Counted from the stretch's first letter, positions 1 through 10,186 are shown. The stretch is DNA of 64,000 bases from Halalkalibacter sp. APA_J-10(15) (GCF_023017105.1 NZ_JALKEV010000005.1:186001-250000), one strand, 5' to 3'. Numbers and translations: made by a program. The notes: generated by a model from the sequence alone, not told the origin.

Positions 1-36
1 TATGTATTTCATTGCAAAGTCCGTAAAAAAAAGAAG

Positions 37-75
37 AAGCCTTGAATCGTTGATATAACAACGATTCTAAGGCTT
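37..75 (-). terminator. rpsD transcription terminator
   Basis: An inverted repeat (AAGCCTT..AATCGTTG / CAACGATT..AAGGCTT) lies just beyond the rpsD stop. On the minus strand it runs into a T-rich tract (the A-run near 27-33), as expected of an intrinsic terminator. Confidence 0.85.
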
Positions 76-104
76 TTCTGTATCCTTTATTCAAGTCATA
101 CTCC

Positions 105-707
105 TTAACGTGAATAGAACTCAACGATAAGAGCTTCGGTAATTTCAGCAGGAAGCTCAGAACGCTCTGGATAACGAGTGTACGAACCTTGTAATGCTTC
201 AGCATCAAATGTTACGTAAGCTGGAACGAAGTCCGTTGCTTCAAGTGATTCCTTAAGAACGTTTAGGTTGCGTGATTTTTCACGTACAGCAATTTCTTGA
301 CCTGGCTTAACGCGGTATGATGGGATATCTACGCGGTTTCCGTCAACTGTAATGTGACCGTGATTAACTAATTGGCGAGCTGCACGACGAGTACGAGCAA
401 GACCCATACGGTACACTAAGTTGTCTAAGCGAGACTCAAGAAGAATCATGAAGTTCTCACCGTGAATTCCTGTCATTTTAGCAGCAGTATCAAAAGTGTT
501 ACGGAATTGACGCTCATTCATTCCATACATATGACGAAGCTTTTGCTTTTCTTGAAGCTGTAACCCATATTCAGAAAGCTTCTTACGTTGGTTTGGACCG
601 TGTTGCCCTGGAGCATACGGACGCTTTGATAATTCTTTTCCTGTGCCGCTTAAAGAGATTCCTAAACGACGTGATAATTTCCAAGATGGACCTGTATAAC
701 GAGCCAT
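105..707 (-). CDS. rpsD: 30S ribosomal protein S4
   Basis: Primary rRNA-binding protein that nucleates small-subunit assembly and, in Bacillus, represses its own synthesis. The 200-residue product begins [16 protein letters not shown] and carries the S4 N-terminal domain followed by the S4 RNA-binding fold (about residues 90-155, including [19 protein letters not shown]). A longer frame runs upstream to 767, but the ATG at 707 follows an AAGGAGG Shine-Dalgarno and gives the usual family length. It is monocistronic: its own promoter and leader lie upstream and a terminator directly follows. The zinc-type cysteines of some S4 paralogues are absent, so this is the C-minus form. Confidence 0.98.
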   Translation of the reverse strand: MARYTGPSWKLSRRLGISLSGTGKELSKRPYAPGQHGPNQRKKLSEYGLQLQEKQKLRHMYGMNERQFRNTFDTAAKMTGIHGENFMILLESRLDNLVYRMGLARTRRAARQLVNHGHITVDGNRVDIPSYRVKPGQEIAVREKSRNLNVLKESLEATDFVPAYVTFDAEALQGSYTRYPERSELPAEITEALIVEFYSR

Positions 708-900
708 AATGTGACTCCTCCTTGTTATTTTGATGTTGCAAAATAACAACCGTATTCGTAATCTCATCCCTTGTTCATTTTGTCTTCATGCATCTTCACT
801 TCGACAGCTAGAAGTTACGCAATGCACCTCAACTGTATCAGCCGCTGTGAGGAACAAAATGAAAACAAAGCATGCTTACGCTGGCTGTCTTATTTCACAC
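708..900 (-). promoter_or_regulatory. rpsD 5' leader, probable S4 autoregulatory RNA
   Basis: About 190 nt separate the predicted rpsD start site from its ATG, and no gene lies there. The leader ends in a perfect 9-bp stem (GTTATTTTG / CAAAATAAC, 724-747) immediately before the Shine-Dalgarno. B. subtilis rpsD is known to be repressed by S4 through its leader. That this leader does the same is inferred from position and structure. Confidence 0.6.
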
Positions 901-907
901 AAAGTAC

Positions 908-936
908 ATTATATTCATTTTATACTTGTATGTCAA
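908..936 (-). promoter_or_regulatory. sigma-A promoter of rpsD
   Basis: On the minus strand there is a consensus TTGACA (931-936), a 17-bp spacer and a consensus TATAAT (908-913). Transcription would start near 900. Confidence 0.85.
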
Positions 937-1173
937 TGTTTATCCTTGATTGCCATCAACGTAAATATTTTTTGAAATATGAAAAAATTATATACAAATA
1001 GGATAGTTTTCGTACGATAATTGTTTTATAATAGGAATGTATAAAGTCCTATATATTCTTTTTTTATTTATATCTATTCTAATATTTGGTTGTTTTGTAA
1101 GTAGTTTCAGTTAATTTTTGACGTTTTTTGTTCACTAGGATAAGTCGAATTTACTACAAGGGATGAAGGCTGT

Positions 1174-3420
1174 GTGGTGATGAAAAAAGTGGCGAATGTA
1201 ATTGTTGATAACAATCTATTGAAGAAATACGAGCAACGGTTAAAGGGAATTGCTACCGTTTATCAAGAACAAACTGAAGTCGGTTGGCCTGCAATATTTT
1301 TTTTAACTGAAAAGAATCTAACCTTCTTGCTTTTAGAAAAAGCAGGAGACATGTCTGAAACAGAATTACGGTTCGCCAGGTCATTAGTAGAAGCTAATCC
1401 TCATCAGAGGCTGTACGAATGTAATGATTATTTTCAAAAGAACATGGTTAAGTTGCCAAATAGACTTACTGCAAATTCTAGTGATGATCTGTATTTAGGA
1501 ATGGTGACGCCACTGAATTCATCAAACGGTTTAGATCTAAATTCTTTCATAAAAGGGTTAGCGATGTTGTTTTATTATCAAGAGCCAAAGAAGCTGTTTA
1601 CGCCCTTTTCTGTTATGGATCTATTGAATGACTCCGCTTTTGACATCGAATTGCATTCATTAGTCGATACTTTTTCGTCCTATTATGAGAGGACTTGTAA
1701 TCGTTCTATTTTAGTGTATGAGCGTCAAGATGATCACCTGTATGCCTTAACGTCTAATGTGACAATCCCTTCAATTATCGAATTGAGCGAATTTGGAACA
1801 GCGATTCAGCAAACGAATCATCAATCATGTTGCTTCATTCACGGAGAAGCTTTATTTGCTTCCTCTGATAAGTCCTATATTATGTATCCGGTTTACTTGA
1901 ATGGAGAATTAATTCTAGTATTCTTTTTTCCATTTGTAGTGGAAAATACTAATACGAGTCTTGACGATTATAAACATTGGTTTGAGCCATTTATTCCTTT
2001 ACTACAAAAATCATATGTATATGAACGAAAAAAGCATAAAAGCAAGCGTCGTGAAATTTTATTACAAGTTATGAAGAAATTTCATTCCACGATGAAGAGT
2101 GAAGACGTGTTACATGAGATCGTGGAAGCCATACACGAGGCATTTCCTGGTTACTTCGTATATTTATTACTTTCTCAAGAATGGAAAGGGAAGGATGGGA
2201 TACCAATTAAGCCGCTGCTTTATGGAAATGAAGTAGGAAGTAAAGTAGTAGAGCATGCTTATGTGACTGGTGAAATCCAAATTGTCAAACGAAAAGACAA
2301 GTTAACGTTATTTGTCCCACTCCGAGGAAAGCAAGGTGTATATGGAGTGATGGAAATTAAAGCTCCGCATACCTACCAACTTCCGAAAGGGGAGGTTGAA
2401 TTTATTCAAATGCTTGCAGATACTGGTGGTAATGCGTTAGAAAATGCAGAGCTGTATCAACAGTCTCGTCACCTTATCCAAGATTTACAACTCATTAATG
2501 AAACAACACATCAGCTAAATGAACATCGACGTCTGACTGACACCGTTCATTATATGACGAGTCAAATTATTGAATCTTTTGGTGCAGAAGAAGTTGGTTT
2601 TATTTTGTTTCAAGAGGACAATGAAGTACGTATGTTGGAAGGGAGTACCGGCTTATTTCATGAACGGCTCACCAGTGCACAGTTGTCACCTTTGTTTGCT
2701 AAGATGAAAGTGGAGAAGGAGCCTATATATATTGGTGAATTAGAGGTATACGATATTGGGAGGATCCCTCGGTTTCAATCGTTGTTGGCTGTACCGATGA
2801 TTCATAACCAAAAGCTTACAGGAATGGTCATTGCTCTTCATCATGAACCTTACCACTTTACGTTTGGACACTTTAAATTATTTCAATCTATGATTCGACA
2901 TTCGACATTAGCGATGACGAATTCGATGCTACATGAAGAGTTAGAGCGACTTGTTATAACCGATCATTTAACAGAGCTTTACTCACGAAACTATTTAGAT
3001 GAGCAAGTTCAAAGCTCGATGGAGAAGGATCGGGAGGGGACCTTTCTATTAATTGATATTGATGACTTTAAACATATTAATGATACGTATGGTCATCAGG
3101 TTGGTGATCAGGTTATTATTCAAGTGGCCAATGTTTTAAAAGAAATGACGACTGATCGAGGTATTGCTGCAAGGTGGGGAGGAGAGGAGCTTGCTCTCTA
3201 TTTGCCAGAAATAACCCTAGAAGACGGTCGTCAACTAGCTAAAAAGATGCTCGTTCGTATTAAGCAAGAATCGAACCCTTCTGTTACAGTCTCAATAGGA
3301 ATTTCGTATTGGGGTGAGTTTGGTGATTCCTCAAATTTAAATCAACTTTTTCAACGGGCTGATCAATCATTATATGAAGCGAAGGAAACGGGGAAGAACA
3401 AATTTGTAACGGATGAATAG
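1174..3420 (+). CDS. dgcP: GAF-GGDEF diguanylate cyclase
   Basis: Probable synthesis of cyclic di-GMP from two GTP. The 748-residue soluble protein has an N-terminal sensor-like region, two GAF-type segments (roughly residues 290-425 and 430-580) and a C-terminal GGDEF domain (about 590-745). The active-site signature is GGEEL at 669-673, a catalytically competent variant. No RxxD product-inhibition site is seen five residues upstream, where TDRG stands instead. No transmembrane segment is evident. The neighbourhood rpsD / this gene / ytsP matches B. subtilis ytrP (dgcP). The start is ambiguous among GTG 1174, GTG 1177 and ATG 1180 behind a weak GAAGG. A convergent terminator separates it from ytsP. 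Confidence 0.9.
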   Translation: MVMKKVANVIVDNNLLKKYEQRLKGIATVYQEQTEVGWPAIFFLTEKNLTFLLLEKAGDMSETELRFARSLVEANPHQRLYECNDYFQKNMVKLPNRLTANSSDDLYLGMVTPLNSSNGLDLNSFIKGLAMLFYYQEPKKLFTPFSVMDLLNDSAFDIELHSLVDTFSSYYERTCNRSILVYERQDDHLYALTSNVTIPSIIELSEFGTAIQQTNHQSCCFIHGEALFASSDKSYIMYPVYLNGELILVFFFPFVVENTNTSLDDYKHWFEPFIPLLQKSYVYERKKHKSKRREILLQVMKKFHSTMKSEDVLHEIVEAIHEAFPGYFVYLLLSQEWKGKDGIPIKPLLYGNEVGSKVVEHAYVTGEIQIVKRKDKLTLFVPLRGKQGVYGVMEIKAPHTYQLPKGEVEFIQMLADTGGNALENAELYQQSRHLIQDLQLINETTHQLNEHRRLTDTVHYMTSQIIESFGAEEVGFILFQEDNEVRMLEGSTGLFHERLTSAQLSPLFAKMKVEKEPIYIGELEVYDIGRIPRFQSLLAVPMIHNQKLTGMVIALHHEPYHFTFGHFKLFQSMIRHSTLAMTNSMLHEELERLVITDHLTELYSRNYLDEQVQSSMEKDREGTFLLIDIDDFKHINDTYGHQVGDQVIIQVANVLKEMTTDRGIAARWGGEELALYLPEITLEDGRQLAKKMLVRIKQESNPSVTVSIGISYWGEFGDSSNLNQLFQRADQSLYEAKETGKNKFVTDE

Positions 3421-3430
3421 TCAATCGTGT

Positions 3431-3470
3431 AAAGGTATGGCTTGATGCTAGACGATCGAGCCATACCTTT
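3431..3470. terminator. Bidirectional terminator between dgcP and ytsP
   Basis: A 16-bp stem (AAAGGTATGGCTTGAT / ATCGAGCCATACCTTT) with an 8-nt loop sits between two convergent genes and could serve both. Confidence 0.85.
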
Positions 3471-3513
3471 ATTGGTGCTCCAAATAATGTTTAGGTTAAT
3501 TTCTACCTTTTTC

Positions 3514-4005
3514 CTAGTTCGAACATTCTATCCCTTTTGCTAATTCATTCACAAACTGTTCTAGATGAATTTGCTCTTCTTCTGTAAAACGGTTTAGCTG
3601 AGGACTATCGATATCAAGTACAGCGAAAATGCGCCCATGTACAATAAGAGGAATGACGATTTCAGATTGTGATGCAGCATCACAAGCAATGTGTCCTGGA
3701 AAATCATGAACATTACTTACTCGTATCGTTTGCTTCTTTTCAAGGGAGGTTCCACAGACTCCTTTACCGGATGGAATGCGTACACATGCTGGCATTCCTT
3801 GGAAAGGACCTAACACAAGCCCTTCGCCCTCAACAAGATAAAAGCCAACCCAGTTGACGTCAGGGAGAAATTGATTCAGCAATGAACTTGCATTTGCTAA
3901 ATTTGCAATTGTATTAGGTTCACCTGCTATTAACGCTTTCAATTGATTTGTTACTAGATTATATTGCTCACTTAATGTGCCTTTGTAAGTCATTGATTGA
4001 AACAT
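3514..4005 (-). CDS. ytsP: Free methionine-(R)-sulfoxide reductase (GAF type)
   Basis: A cytoplasmic GAF-fold enzyme that reduces free L-methionine-R-sulfoxide, protecting the methionine pool from oxidation. The protein is 163 residues. The three redox cysteines of the fRMsr family are visible at C74 (MPACVRIP), C84 (GKGVCGTS) and C108 (GHIACDAA), spaced as in E. coli fRMsr. The frame extends to 4023, but a GGAGGT Shine-Dalgarno lies seven bases before the ATG at 4005, giving the length known for B. subtilis YtsP. It is divergent from refZ and convergent with dgcP. Confidence 0.92.
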   Translation of the reverse strand: MFQSMTYKGTLSEQYNLVTNQLKALIAGEPNTIANLANASSLLNQFLPDVNWVGFYLVEGEGLVLGPFQGMPACVRIPSGKGVCGTSLEKKQTIRVSNVHDFPGHIACDAASQSEIVIPLIVHGRIFAVLDIDSPQLNRFTEEEQIHLEQFVNELAKGIECSN

Positions 4006-4167
4006 GCTCATAACCTCCATCATTTTAAAAAATGTAGTATATCAAGAACAGGAAAAGGTTGCAAGAAATTTGTCAAATGAAAAATGGACGATGTCGAAGA
4101 GATTATAAAGGACTCAGCGAAGAAAGAGCGAAACTAACTGAAGGATGGTTACAATGAGGTGAGAATC

Positions 4168-4794
4168 ATGCAAAGAGGGATGGCAAAGGAAAAGATTGTA
4201 GAGGCAGCTGCTTGGTTATTCCATATGAATGGATTCAATGGAACAACGGTTAGAGAAATAGCTGCTCGGGCAAATGTGAATGGGGCATTAATTTCCTATC
4301 ATTTTGGTGGGAAGAAAGAGTTGTTTGAGCAATTGAGTATTCCATTTTTCGAAGGGTATATTGAAATTGTTGATCGTTCATTAGAAGGAGAATGTGAGAC
4401 CGTAGCAGAACGACTTCATTTATTAATTCGCCAATTGCTTGCTTATCAAACGGAAAACCTTTTCATTGCGAGGATGGTACATCGCGAATTGACGCATGAT
4501 TCGACATTTGTGCGTGAAATTATGGCAACTTATTTACGAAAAGAAATGTATCAATTAGAGCGTCTAGTGAAGCTTGGAATGAAAAGAGGAGAGTTTCAAA
4601 AGCAACCCGTGCAGTATATCGTCATTCAAATTCGCTCTTTTATCACAATGCCTTATATGTCTCCTCATTACTTCCAAGAAGTGTATCAATTGAATCCGAG
4701 TGATCGACACTTTATCGATCGCTATTTGGAACACATTAAGAGAGTCATTAAACGTTGGTTATGTTCTTCTATAGAATCTCACTCTTCTGCTTAA
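4168..4794 (+). CDS. refZ: TetR-family regulator, RefZ-like
   Basis: A DNA-binding protein of 208 residues. The N-terminal TetR helix-turn-helix (about residues 5-55, GFNGTTVREIAARANVNG then LISYHFGGKKEL) is clear; the rest is an all-helical ligand or dimer domain. In B. subtilis the gene between ytsP and hisJ-ezrA is RefZ (YttP), which binds motifs near the origin and tunes FtsZ-ring position at the onset of sporulation. Context supports the same role here, but binding motifs were not located. The start is ATG 4168 behind GAGGTGA rather than GTG 4159. The stop codon overlaps the stop of the convergent hisJ. Confidence 0.85.
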   Translation: MQRGMAKEKIVEAAAWLFHMNGFNGTTVREIAARANVNGALISYHFGGKKELFEQLSIPFFEGYIEIVDRSLEGECETVAERLHLLIRQLLAYQTENLFIARMVHRELTHDSTFVREIMATYLRKEMYQLERLVKLGMKRGEFQKQPVQYIVIQIRSFITMPYMSPHYFQEVYQLNPSDRHFIDRYLEHIKRVIKRWLCSSIESHSSA

Positions 4795-5627
4795 CGGACT
4801 TGATTCAAGTTTACTGATGTCAGAAGTTGTTCATGAAATTCTAATGAGTCATAGCCGTTGTTTAATTCCTTTACTTGATGCGCATCTGACCCATAAACGA
4901 GTGGAATATTCATTTGTTTGGCTTGATGGACCACAGTGGCATATGGGTAAGGCTCTTTGCATAACGGCTTGATAACCCCAGCTCCATTGTAATCAAGCAT
5001 ATAACCCTTTGCCTTTATTTTATTTAAAATAGCTGTAATCTGTTTTAAGTGTGTTGTATTCGTTCGGAAGCGTTTATGAAATTTTTGTACTAATGTCATA
5101 TGTCCAATCCGTTGTGGCTTGTACGTTCCTAATTCAGCTGAAACCGATTGATACACAGTCTTATAATAAAGGCTGTGTACGGCATCAATAGAGCCAAGCT
5201 GATCACAGGCTAGTGAAAAGGAATCTGGACTGTAATCCATACATACGTAGTGATCCCCGGTTTGTATAAAATGTACAGATAAAATGCTGTCATCTAAATA
5301 CGGACCATACTCCTCTAAAAAAGCTTTCGTCTCTGCTTCAAATCCAGTAATAAAATCGACTTCTAAACCTAAATAAATGGTTAAATGGTTTCGGTACTCT
5401 TTTTTCAATTGCTGAATTTCGTCTATATATGTGTGTAGCTCAGATTGCTTCATAGCACTATCCTGATCAGGGGTAGGATCTATGAAAGATGTGGGTAGTG
5501 GAGCATGCTCAGCAAATGTTATGCCTGAACGGCCGAGTCGAATCGCTTCATCACAATAGGCTACTAGAGAATCTTTTGTGCCATGTGGGCAGTAGGGCGT
5601 ATGGACGTGTCCATCATGTATATTCAT
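4791..5627 (-). CDS. hisJ: Histidinol-phosphatase, PHP family
   Basis: Dephosphorylates histidinol phosphate in histidine synthesis. The protein has 278 residues. PHP-domain metal ligands are visible from the N terminus (HDGHVHTPYCPHG), at EHAP (about 40), LEVDF, SVHF and GSDAHQ near the C terminus. A good AGAGGTG precedes the ATG. No other his genes are nearby, as in B. subtilis, where hisJ also stands apart next to ezrA. Its TAA is interlocked with the refZ TAA (TTAA, 4791-4794), so the two convergent transcripts overlap. Confidence 0.93.
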   Translation of the reverse strand: MNIHDGHVHTPYCPHGTKDSLVAYCDEAIRLGRSGITFAEHAPLPTSFIDPTPDQDSAMKQSELHTYIDEIQQLKKEYRNHLTIYLGLEVDFITGFEAETKAFLEEYGPYLDDSILSVHFIQTGDHYVCMDYSPDSFSLACDQLGSIDAVHSLYYKTVYQSVSAELGTYKPQRIGHMTLVQKFHKRFRTNTTHLKQITAILNKIKAKGYMLDYNGAGVIKPLCKEPYPYATVVHQAKQMNIPLVYGSDAHQVKELNNGYDSLEFHEQLLTSVNLNQVR

Positions 5628-5814
5628 TATCTTTTCACCTCTCTTAAAGATAGAGTCTAAAATTATGGGACAAAATTAGCAATTTCATGGTATCATAATG
5701 GAAGTAAAATGAGGAGACCTTTAACTGGTTCCATTTTGAAATTTACATATGATATTTTGGAAATTAAAAATAAATTTAGAAACTAGACGTTGGTCGTAAT
5801 GGAAGGAGTCTTGT

Positions 5815-7500
5815 ATGAACTTAATTTATTTGGCTCTTATTATTTTGGTATTATTGTTTGTAGGAAGCTCTTATATGAAAAAGCGAGTTTATAAGCGAGT
5901 TGATAAATTAGAGAGTTGGAAAAATGATATTTTACATCGGTCGATCCCAGATGAAATCGGAAAAGTAAAAAAATTGACGATGGCTGGAGAGACGGAGGAG
6001 AAGTTTGAAACGTGGAGAATGGAGTGGGATGACATCGTTGGCGTCATCTTACCTGATATTGAAGAGAAGCTGTTCGATATTGAAGAATATGCTGCGAAAA
6101 ATCGTTATAATAAAGCTAAGCAATTATTAGTGATGACAGAAAATCGGTTATCAGGAATCGAGGAGCAATTAAAGGTGATGCTTGCCGATATTCAAAAGCT
6201 AATTGAGAGCGAGGAGCAAAATCGAACAGAAATAGCTTCGATTCAAGAGAAATACGAAACGTTAGAACATAACCTTTCTGAAAAAAAAGGGACACTGGCA
6301 GAAGCATATCCGCTCTTTCATGAACGGTTACAGGGAATTAATGATGAGCTGACGACGTTTGAAGAAGCAACTGGAAATGGAAGTTATTTAGAGGCGCGTG
6401 AGCATTTAACCGACGCAGCGCAGTTAACGCAAACTCTCGAGGAGCTTATGGCAGAGTTTCCTAAGCTTCTTGTACAGGTCGACGTCGTATTGCCTGGAGA
6501 GATTAAAGAAATACGAAAAGGAATCGAGGATATGAAAAAGGACGGCTATCAATTGGAGTCGTTTGCCATTCCAAAAAAATTAGAAGAAATAGAAAAGCGA
6601 ATACAGGAGTTAAGAGAACGCGTTGTGACATTGGAGTTTAATGAAGTTGAAGAAGCGGTGAAGGAAGAAGTAAAAAGGCTTGAAGAGCTATATTCAATTT
6701 TAGAATATGAAGTGGAATCAAAGACGATCGTCTATAATAAAATGGCCGATTTGGAAACAGTCATTGAAAAAGGTGAAAAAGAAGTAGAAGCTCTTCTGAG
6801 TGAAACGATAGCGATTCAAGAAAGCTACCTAATCTCAATTGAACGACTGAATCAGCAAAAAGAAATGCAAAAACGAATTGAGGATTTATCGAGCCAGCTC
6901 GTTGTCATTATTGATTTAATTGAAAACAAAAAGCAAAGCTTTACTTCTATTAGAGAATTAATACAGGATTGGTTACAGGATATTGAGCAAGCATTAAACG
7001 AAATTATGGAAGAAAAAGAAACGATGTTCTCTATGAGAGAGGAAGAAAACCAGTCTAAAGAGCGTTTGATTTCTTTAAGGGCCATGCTCTTTGATACGAA
7101 ACGATTGATACAGAGAAGCAATATTCCAGGGTTACCTACTGTTTACCTTGAGAAATTAGAATTAGCTGAACAGAAACTTCTTGAATCATTTGCGTTATTA
7201 GATCAAATTCCTCTTGAACTAGAGAACGTGAATCAACTCGTATCGGAAGCCGATGAATTAATTGATGAGACTTATAATGAAGTGCATGATCTTGTCTATT
7301 TAGCACAGTTAAGTGAACGAGTGATCCAATATGGAAATCGATTTAGAAGTCGCTCAGATAATATTCAGAGTCAATTAATTGAAGCTGAGCAATTGTTTAG
7401 ACAATTTCAGTATAAAGAGGCTCTTGATTGTGCTGTACATGCTGTAGAAGAGTTTGAGCCTAATGTTGTCACAATTGTTGAAGAACATATTTCCGCTTAA
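5815..7500 (+). CDS. ezrA: Septation ring formation regulator EzrA
   Basis: A membrane-anchored negative regulator of FtsZ ring assembly that also links division to cell-wall synthesis. The protein has 561 residues, with one N-terminal transmembrane helix (about residues 4-20) followed by a long Glu/Lys-rich coiled-coil array of spectrin-like repeats. The end shows the family's ERVIQYGNRFRSRSDNI and YKEALDCA motifs. An AAGGAG lies before the ATG. It is divergent from hisJ and followed by a terminator. Confidence 0.96.
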   Translation: MNLIYLALIILVLLFVGSSYMKKRVYKRVDKLESWKNDILHRSIPDEIGKVKKLTMAGETEEKFETWRMEWDDIVGVILPDIEEKLFDIEEYAAKNRYNKAKQLLVMTENRLSGIEEQLKVMLADIQKLIESEEQNRTEIASIQEKYETLEHNLSEKKGTLAEAYPLFHERLQGINDELTTFEEATGNGSYLEAREHLTDAAQLTQTLEELMAEFPKLLVQVDVVLPGEIKEIRKGIEDMKKDGYQLESFAIPKKLEEIEKRIQELRERVVTLEFNEVEEAVKEEVKRLEELYSILEYEVESKTIVYNKMADLETVIEKGEKEVEALLSETIAIQESYLISIERLNQQKEMQKRIEDLSSQLVVIIDLIENKKQSFTSIRELIQDWLQDIEQALNEIMEEKETMFSMREEENQSKERLISLRAMLFDTKRLIQRSNIPGLPTVYLEKLELAEQKLLESFALLDQIPLELENVNQLVSEADELIDETYNEVHDLVYLAQLSERVIQYGNRFRSRSDNIQSQLIEAEQLFRQFQYKEALDCAVHAVEEFEPNVVTIVEEHISA

Positions 7501-7513
7501 TACTAAGAAGGAT

Positions 7514-7560
7514 AAAGAAAAGGTGCCCACAACTCTCTTATGTGAGGCATCTTTTTCTTT
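7514..7560 (+). terminator. ezrA terminator
   Basis: An imperfect inverted repeat, AAAGAAAAGGTGCC / GGCATCTTTTTCTTT, directly follows ezrA and has a T-rich right arm. Confidence 0.65.
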
Positions 7561-7796
7561 GTGGTATAAGTGGATAGGTACCCTGCAAATTAACTTTTCC
7601 TTCTTAGAAGAGAAGTAAGAAAAGGATGTATGTAGCGCTTCGTGGGTACGAAGACCTCGTTCGTTACATGGTAGATACGAAGAAAAATATAGACGTACGG
7701 GGTTTTCAATATATAAAAAGGGGACAATAGACTAGTCTAAGTTTCTAAACCTATGCTAACATAGTGAAATGTCGACAGGTTTAAGAGGTGAAAATG
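7561..7796. other. Intergenic gap between ezrA and nifZ
   Basis: No open frame of note. It contains a small hairpin, CTTCGT-GGGT-ACGAAG (7638-7653), and a CTATG-CTAA-CATAG palindrome (7751-7764) shortly before nifZ. No convincing promoter could be fixed. Confidence 0.4.
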
Positions 7797-8936
7797 ATGA
7801 TTTATTTAGATAATAGCGCAACAACTCGACCAGATCCATCAGTTGTTGAAACATATATGAAGGCATCTCTCGGTTTCTTTGGAAACCCTTCTTCTCTTCA
7901 TACGTTAGGGGTAGAAGCTGAAAGGTTATTGAATGAGGCTCGTAATCGAGTAGCCGCTTATTTAAGTGTTTCATCGAAGGAGATCATCTTTACATCGGGT
8001 GGGACTGAAGGAAATAATTTAGCGATTAAAGGCGCTGCAAAGGCAAGAAAACATCGCGGGAAGCATATCGTGACGACAGCAGCTGAGCATGCATCTGTGT
8101 TAGCAACGTGTCAATCATTAGAGGCGGAAGGATTTGAGGTTACATATATTGATCTTGATTCAAGAGGATTTGTTTCAGTGGAGTCTGTCATGGCAGCCAT
8201 TCGTACGGATACAGTTGTCGTCTCGATTCACCATGTTAATAATGAAATAGGTGCCATTCAACCAGTTGAAGATATCGGTAAACGTTTAATAGCTTGGCCA
8301 AATGTGATGTTTCACGTTGATCACGTTCAAGGCTTGTCGAAAGTCCCGCTCTCATTAAATGATGCACATATTGACCTTTGCACAGGCTCAGCGCACAAAA
8401 TTCATGGTTTAAAGGGAACTGGCTTTCTCTACAAGCGAAAAGGAACGAATATTTCTCCTTTACAGCATGGAGGAAATCAAGAATTTAACGTTCGAACGGG
8501 AACGGAAAATGTAGCTGGAGCGGTAGCCTTAGCCAAGGCTTTACGACTTATGGGGGAGAGATGCAGTGAGTTGAAACGACTTCAATCACTTAGAGGCTAT
8601 GTTATTAATGAATTGAAAAAAATTGAAGCTGTTATATTAAATAGTCCACTTGAAGGAGCACCACATATTATCAATGTGTCGCTACCTCGAATTAAGCCAG
8701 AAGTGGTCGTACAAGCGTTAGCTGAAAAAGACATTTATGTATCAACGAAGTCGGCATGCTCTTCGAAGGAAAGTGAGCCTAGTCATGTGCTGAAGTCAAT
8801 GGGCTTAACGAATGAGAGAACAGTAAGTGCGATTCGAATAAGTCTTTCTGTTCAAACGACGAAAGAAGAATTAGATCGATTTTTAATGGAATTTCGACAG
8901 TTAATTCCTGAACTTATGGAGGTAGCTCAATCATGA
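7797..8936 (+). CDS. nifZ: Cysteine desulfurase dedicated to tRNA thiolation (NifZ type)
   Basis: A PLP enzyme that strips sulfur from cysteine and hands a persulfide to ThiI for 4-thiouridine in tRNA. The protein has 379 residues of class-V aminotransferase fold. Visible motifs are YLDNSATT at the N terminus, TSGGTEGNN (phosphate loop), the PLP lysine in GSAHKIHG and the catalytic cysteine loop KSACSSKES. The start is ATG 7797 (or 7794); the upstream GTG at 7788 overlaps the Shine-Dalgarno. It overlaps thiI by four bases (ATGA), which implies translational coupling and supports a thiolation rather than a general Fe-S role. Confidence 0.92.
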   Translation: MIYLDNSATTRPDPSVVETYMKASLGFFGNPSSLHTLGVEAERLLNEARNRVAAYLSVSSKEIIFTSGGTEGNNLAIKGAAKARKHRGKHIVTTAAEHASVLATCQSLEAEGFEVTYIDLDSRGFVSVESVMAAIRTDTVVVSIHHVNNEIGAIQPVEDIGKRLIAWPNVMFHVDHVQGLSKVPLSLNDAHIDLCTGSAHKIHGLKGTGFLYKRKGTNISPLQHGGNQEFNVRTGTENVAGAVALAKALRLMGERCSELKRLQSLRGYVINELKKIEAVILNSPLEGAPHIINVSLPRIKPEVVVQALAEKDIYVSTKSACSSKESEPSHVLKSMGLTNERTVSAIRISLSVQTTKEELDRFLMEFRQLIPELMEVAQS

Positions 8937-10138
8937 TATATAATCATATTTTGGTTCGCTTTGGAGAACTCGCTTTAAGAGGGAAGAACCGTTCCTCTTT
9001 TGAGAAACAATTAGTTCAAAATATTCGAAGTGTAATGGGAACGTTTGAAGATGTTAAGGTGAAACGAACTTTTGGCCGTATTATTGTTCATTTAAATGGT
9101 CAGGAGCATGAACCAGTTATTGAAAAATTAAAGACGGTCTTTGGTATTCATTCCTTTAGTCTAGCGTTGAAAGTAGAAAATGATGTGAATGCTATACAAG
9201 AAGGAGCCCTTCATGTCTTTCATGAGCATCAAGAAACAACAAAGACGTTTAAAATTTCTGCGAGACGAGCTTATAAATCATTTCCTGTCTCCTCTCAGGA
9301 ATTGAATCATAAAGTTGGTGGCTTTGTCTTATCACAAACAGAAGATTTAACGGTAGACGTTCATAACCCTGATTTAAATATTAATGTGGAGGTTCGGGAA
9401 CAAGCAACTTTTATTACAGCGGGTTCATTCCCTGGTGCTGGTGGTTTGCCAGTTGGAACGAGTGGGAAGGTGCTTATGATGCTATCTGGTGGCATCGATA
9501 GTCCTGTTGCAGGATACTTAACGATGAAGCGTGGAGCGAAGCTAGAGGCTGTTCATTTTCATAGTCCTCCTTATACGAACGAAAGAGCGAAGCAAAAAGT
9601 ATTGGATTTAGCTCGGACGTTAACGAAATTTGGGGGTGATATAACCATTCATCTTGTCCCTTTTACAGAGGTGCAAAAACATATTAGAGCGGAAGTACCG
9701 AGTAATTTCCAAATGACCATTATGCGTCGAGTGATGCTACGTATTAGCGAACAAATTGCCAATAACGAACAAATATTAGCAATTGCAACAGGGGAGAGCT
9801 TAGGTCAAGTTGCAAGTCAAACGTTGCATAGTATTCATACGATCAATGAAGTGACTAATTTGCCAGTATTACGCCCACTCATTACGATGGATAAATTAGA
9901 AGTGATGGATATCGCAAAAAAGATTGGTACTTATGATATTTCCATTTTGCCATATGAGGATTGCTGTACGATCTTCTTACCGGATGATCCTAAAACAAAG
10001 CCAAGACGTGATCAGGCACATAAATTTGAGCAATATGTCCATATAGACCACTATGTTGCAGACGCTGTTAATCGTACGGAGAAAATAGTCATAAGTGAAA
10101 AAATGAGAGATCAAAAGACAATGGATTTATTATTTTAA
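8933..10138 (+). CDS. thiI: tRNA 4-thiouridine synthase ThiI
   Basis: Adenylates U8 of tRNA and inserts sulfur; it can also serve thiazole synthesis in some bacteria. The protein has 401 residues: an N-terminal ferredoxin-like and THUMP region (about 1-165), then a PP-loop ATPase domain with the [11 protein letters not shown] signature (about residue 184). It ends soon after the PP-loop domain, so the C-terminal rhodanese domain that carries sulfur in E. coli ThiI is missing. The coupled desulfurase NifZ immediately upstream is the expected replacement sulfur donor. Confidence 0.96.
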   Translation: MIYNHILVRFGELALRGKNRSSFEKQLVQNIRSVMGTFEDVKVKRTFGRIIVHLNGQEHEPVIEKLKTVFGIHSFSLALKVENDVNAIQEGALHVFHEHQETTKTFKISARRAYKSFPVSSQELNHKVGGFVLSQTEDLTVDVHNPDLNINVEVREQATFITAGSFPGAGGLPVGTSGKVLMMLSGGIDSPVAGYLTMKRGAKLEAVHFHSPPYTNERAKQKVLDLARTLTKFGGDITIHLVPFTEVQKHIRAEVPSNFQMTIMRRVMLRISEQIANNEQILAIATGESLGQVASQTLHSIHTINEVTNLPVLRPLITMDKLEVMDIAKKIGTYDISILPYEDCCTIFLPDDPKTKPRRDQAHKFEQYVHIDHYVADAVNRTEKIVISEKMRDQKTMDLLF

Positions 10139-10186
10139 GTGATTGTATTCTATTTGTTACTCTCAACAATTACCAACAATGAGTGT

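Noticed and set aside
730-1001. Two plus-strand frames of 76-81 codons
   Set aside because: They run antisense through the rpsD leader and promoter, lack a ribosome site and show no recognisable protein pattern.
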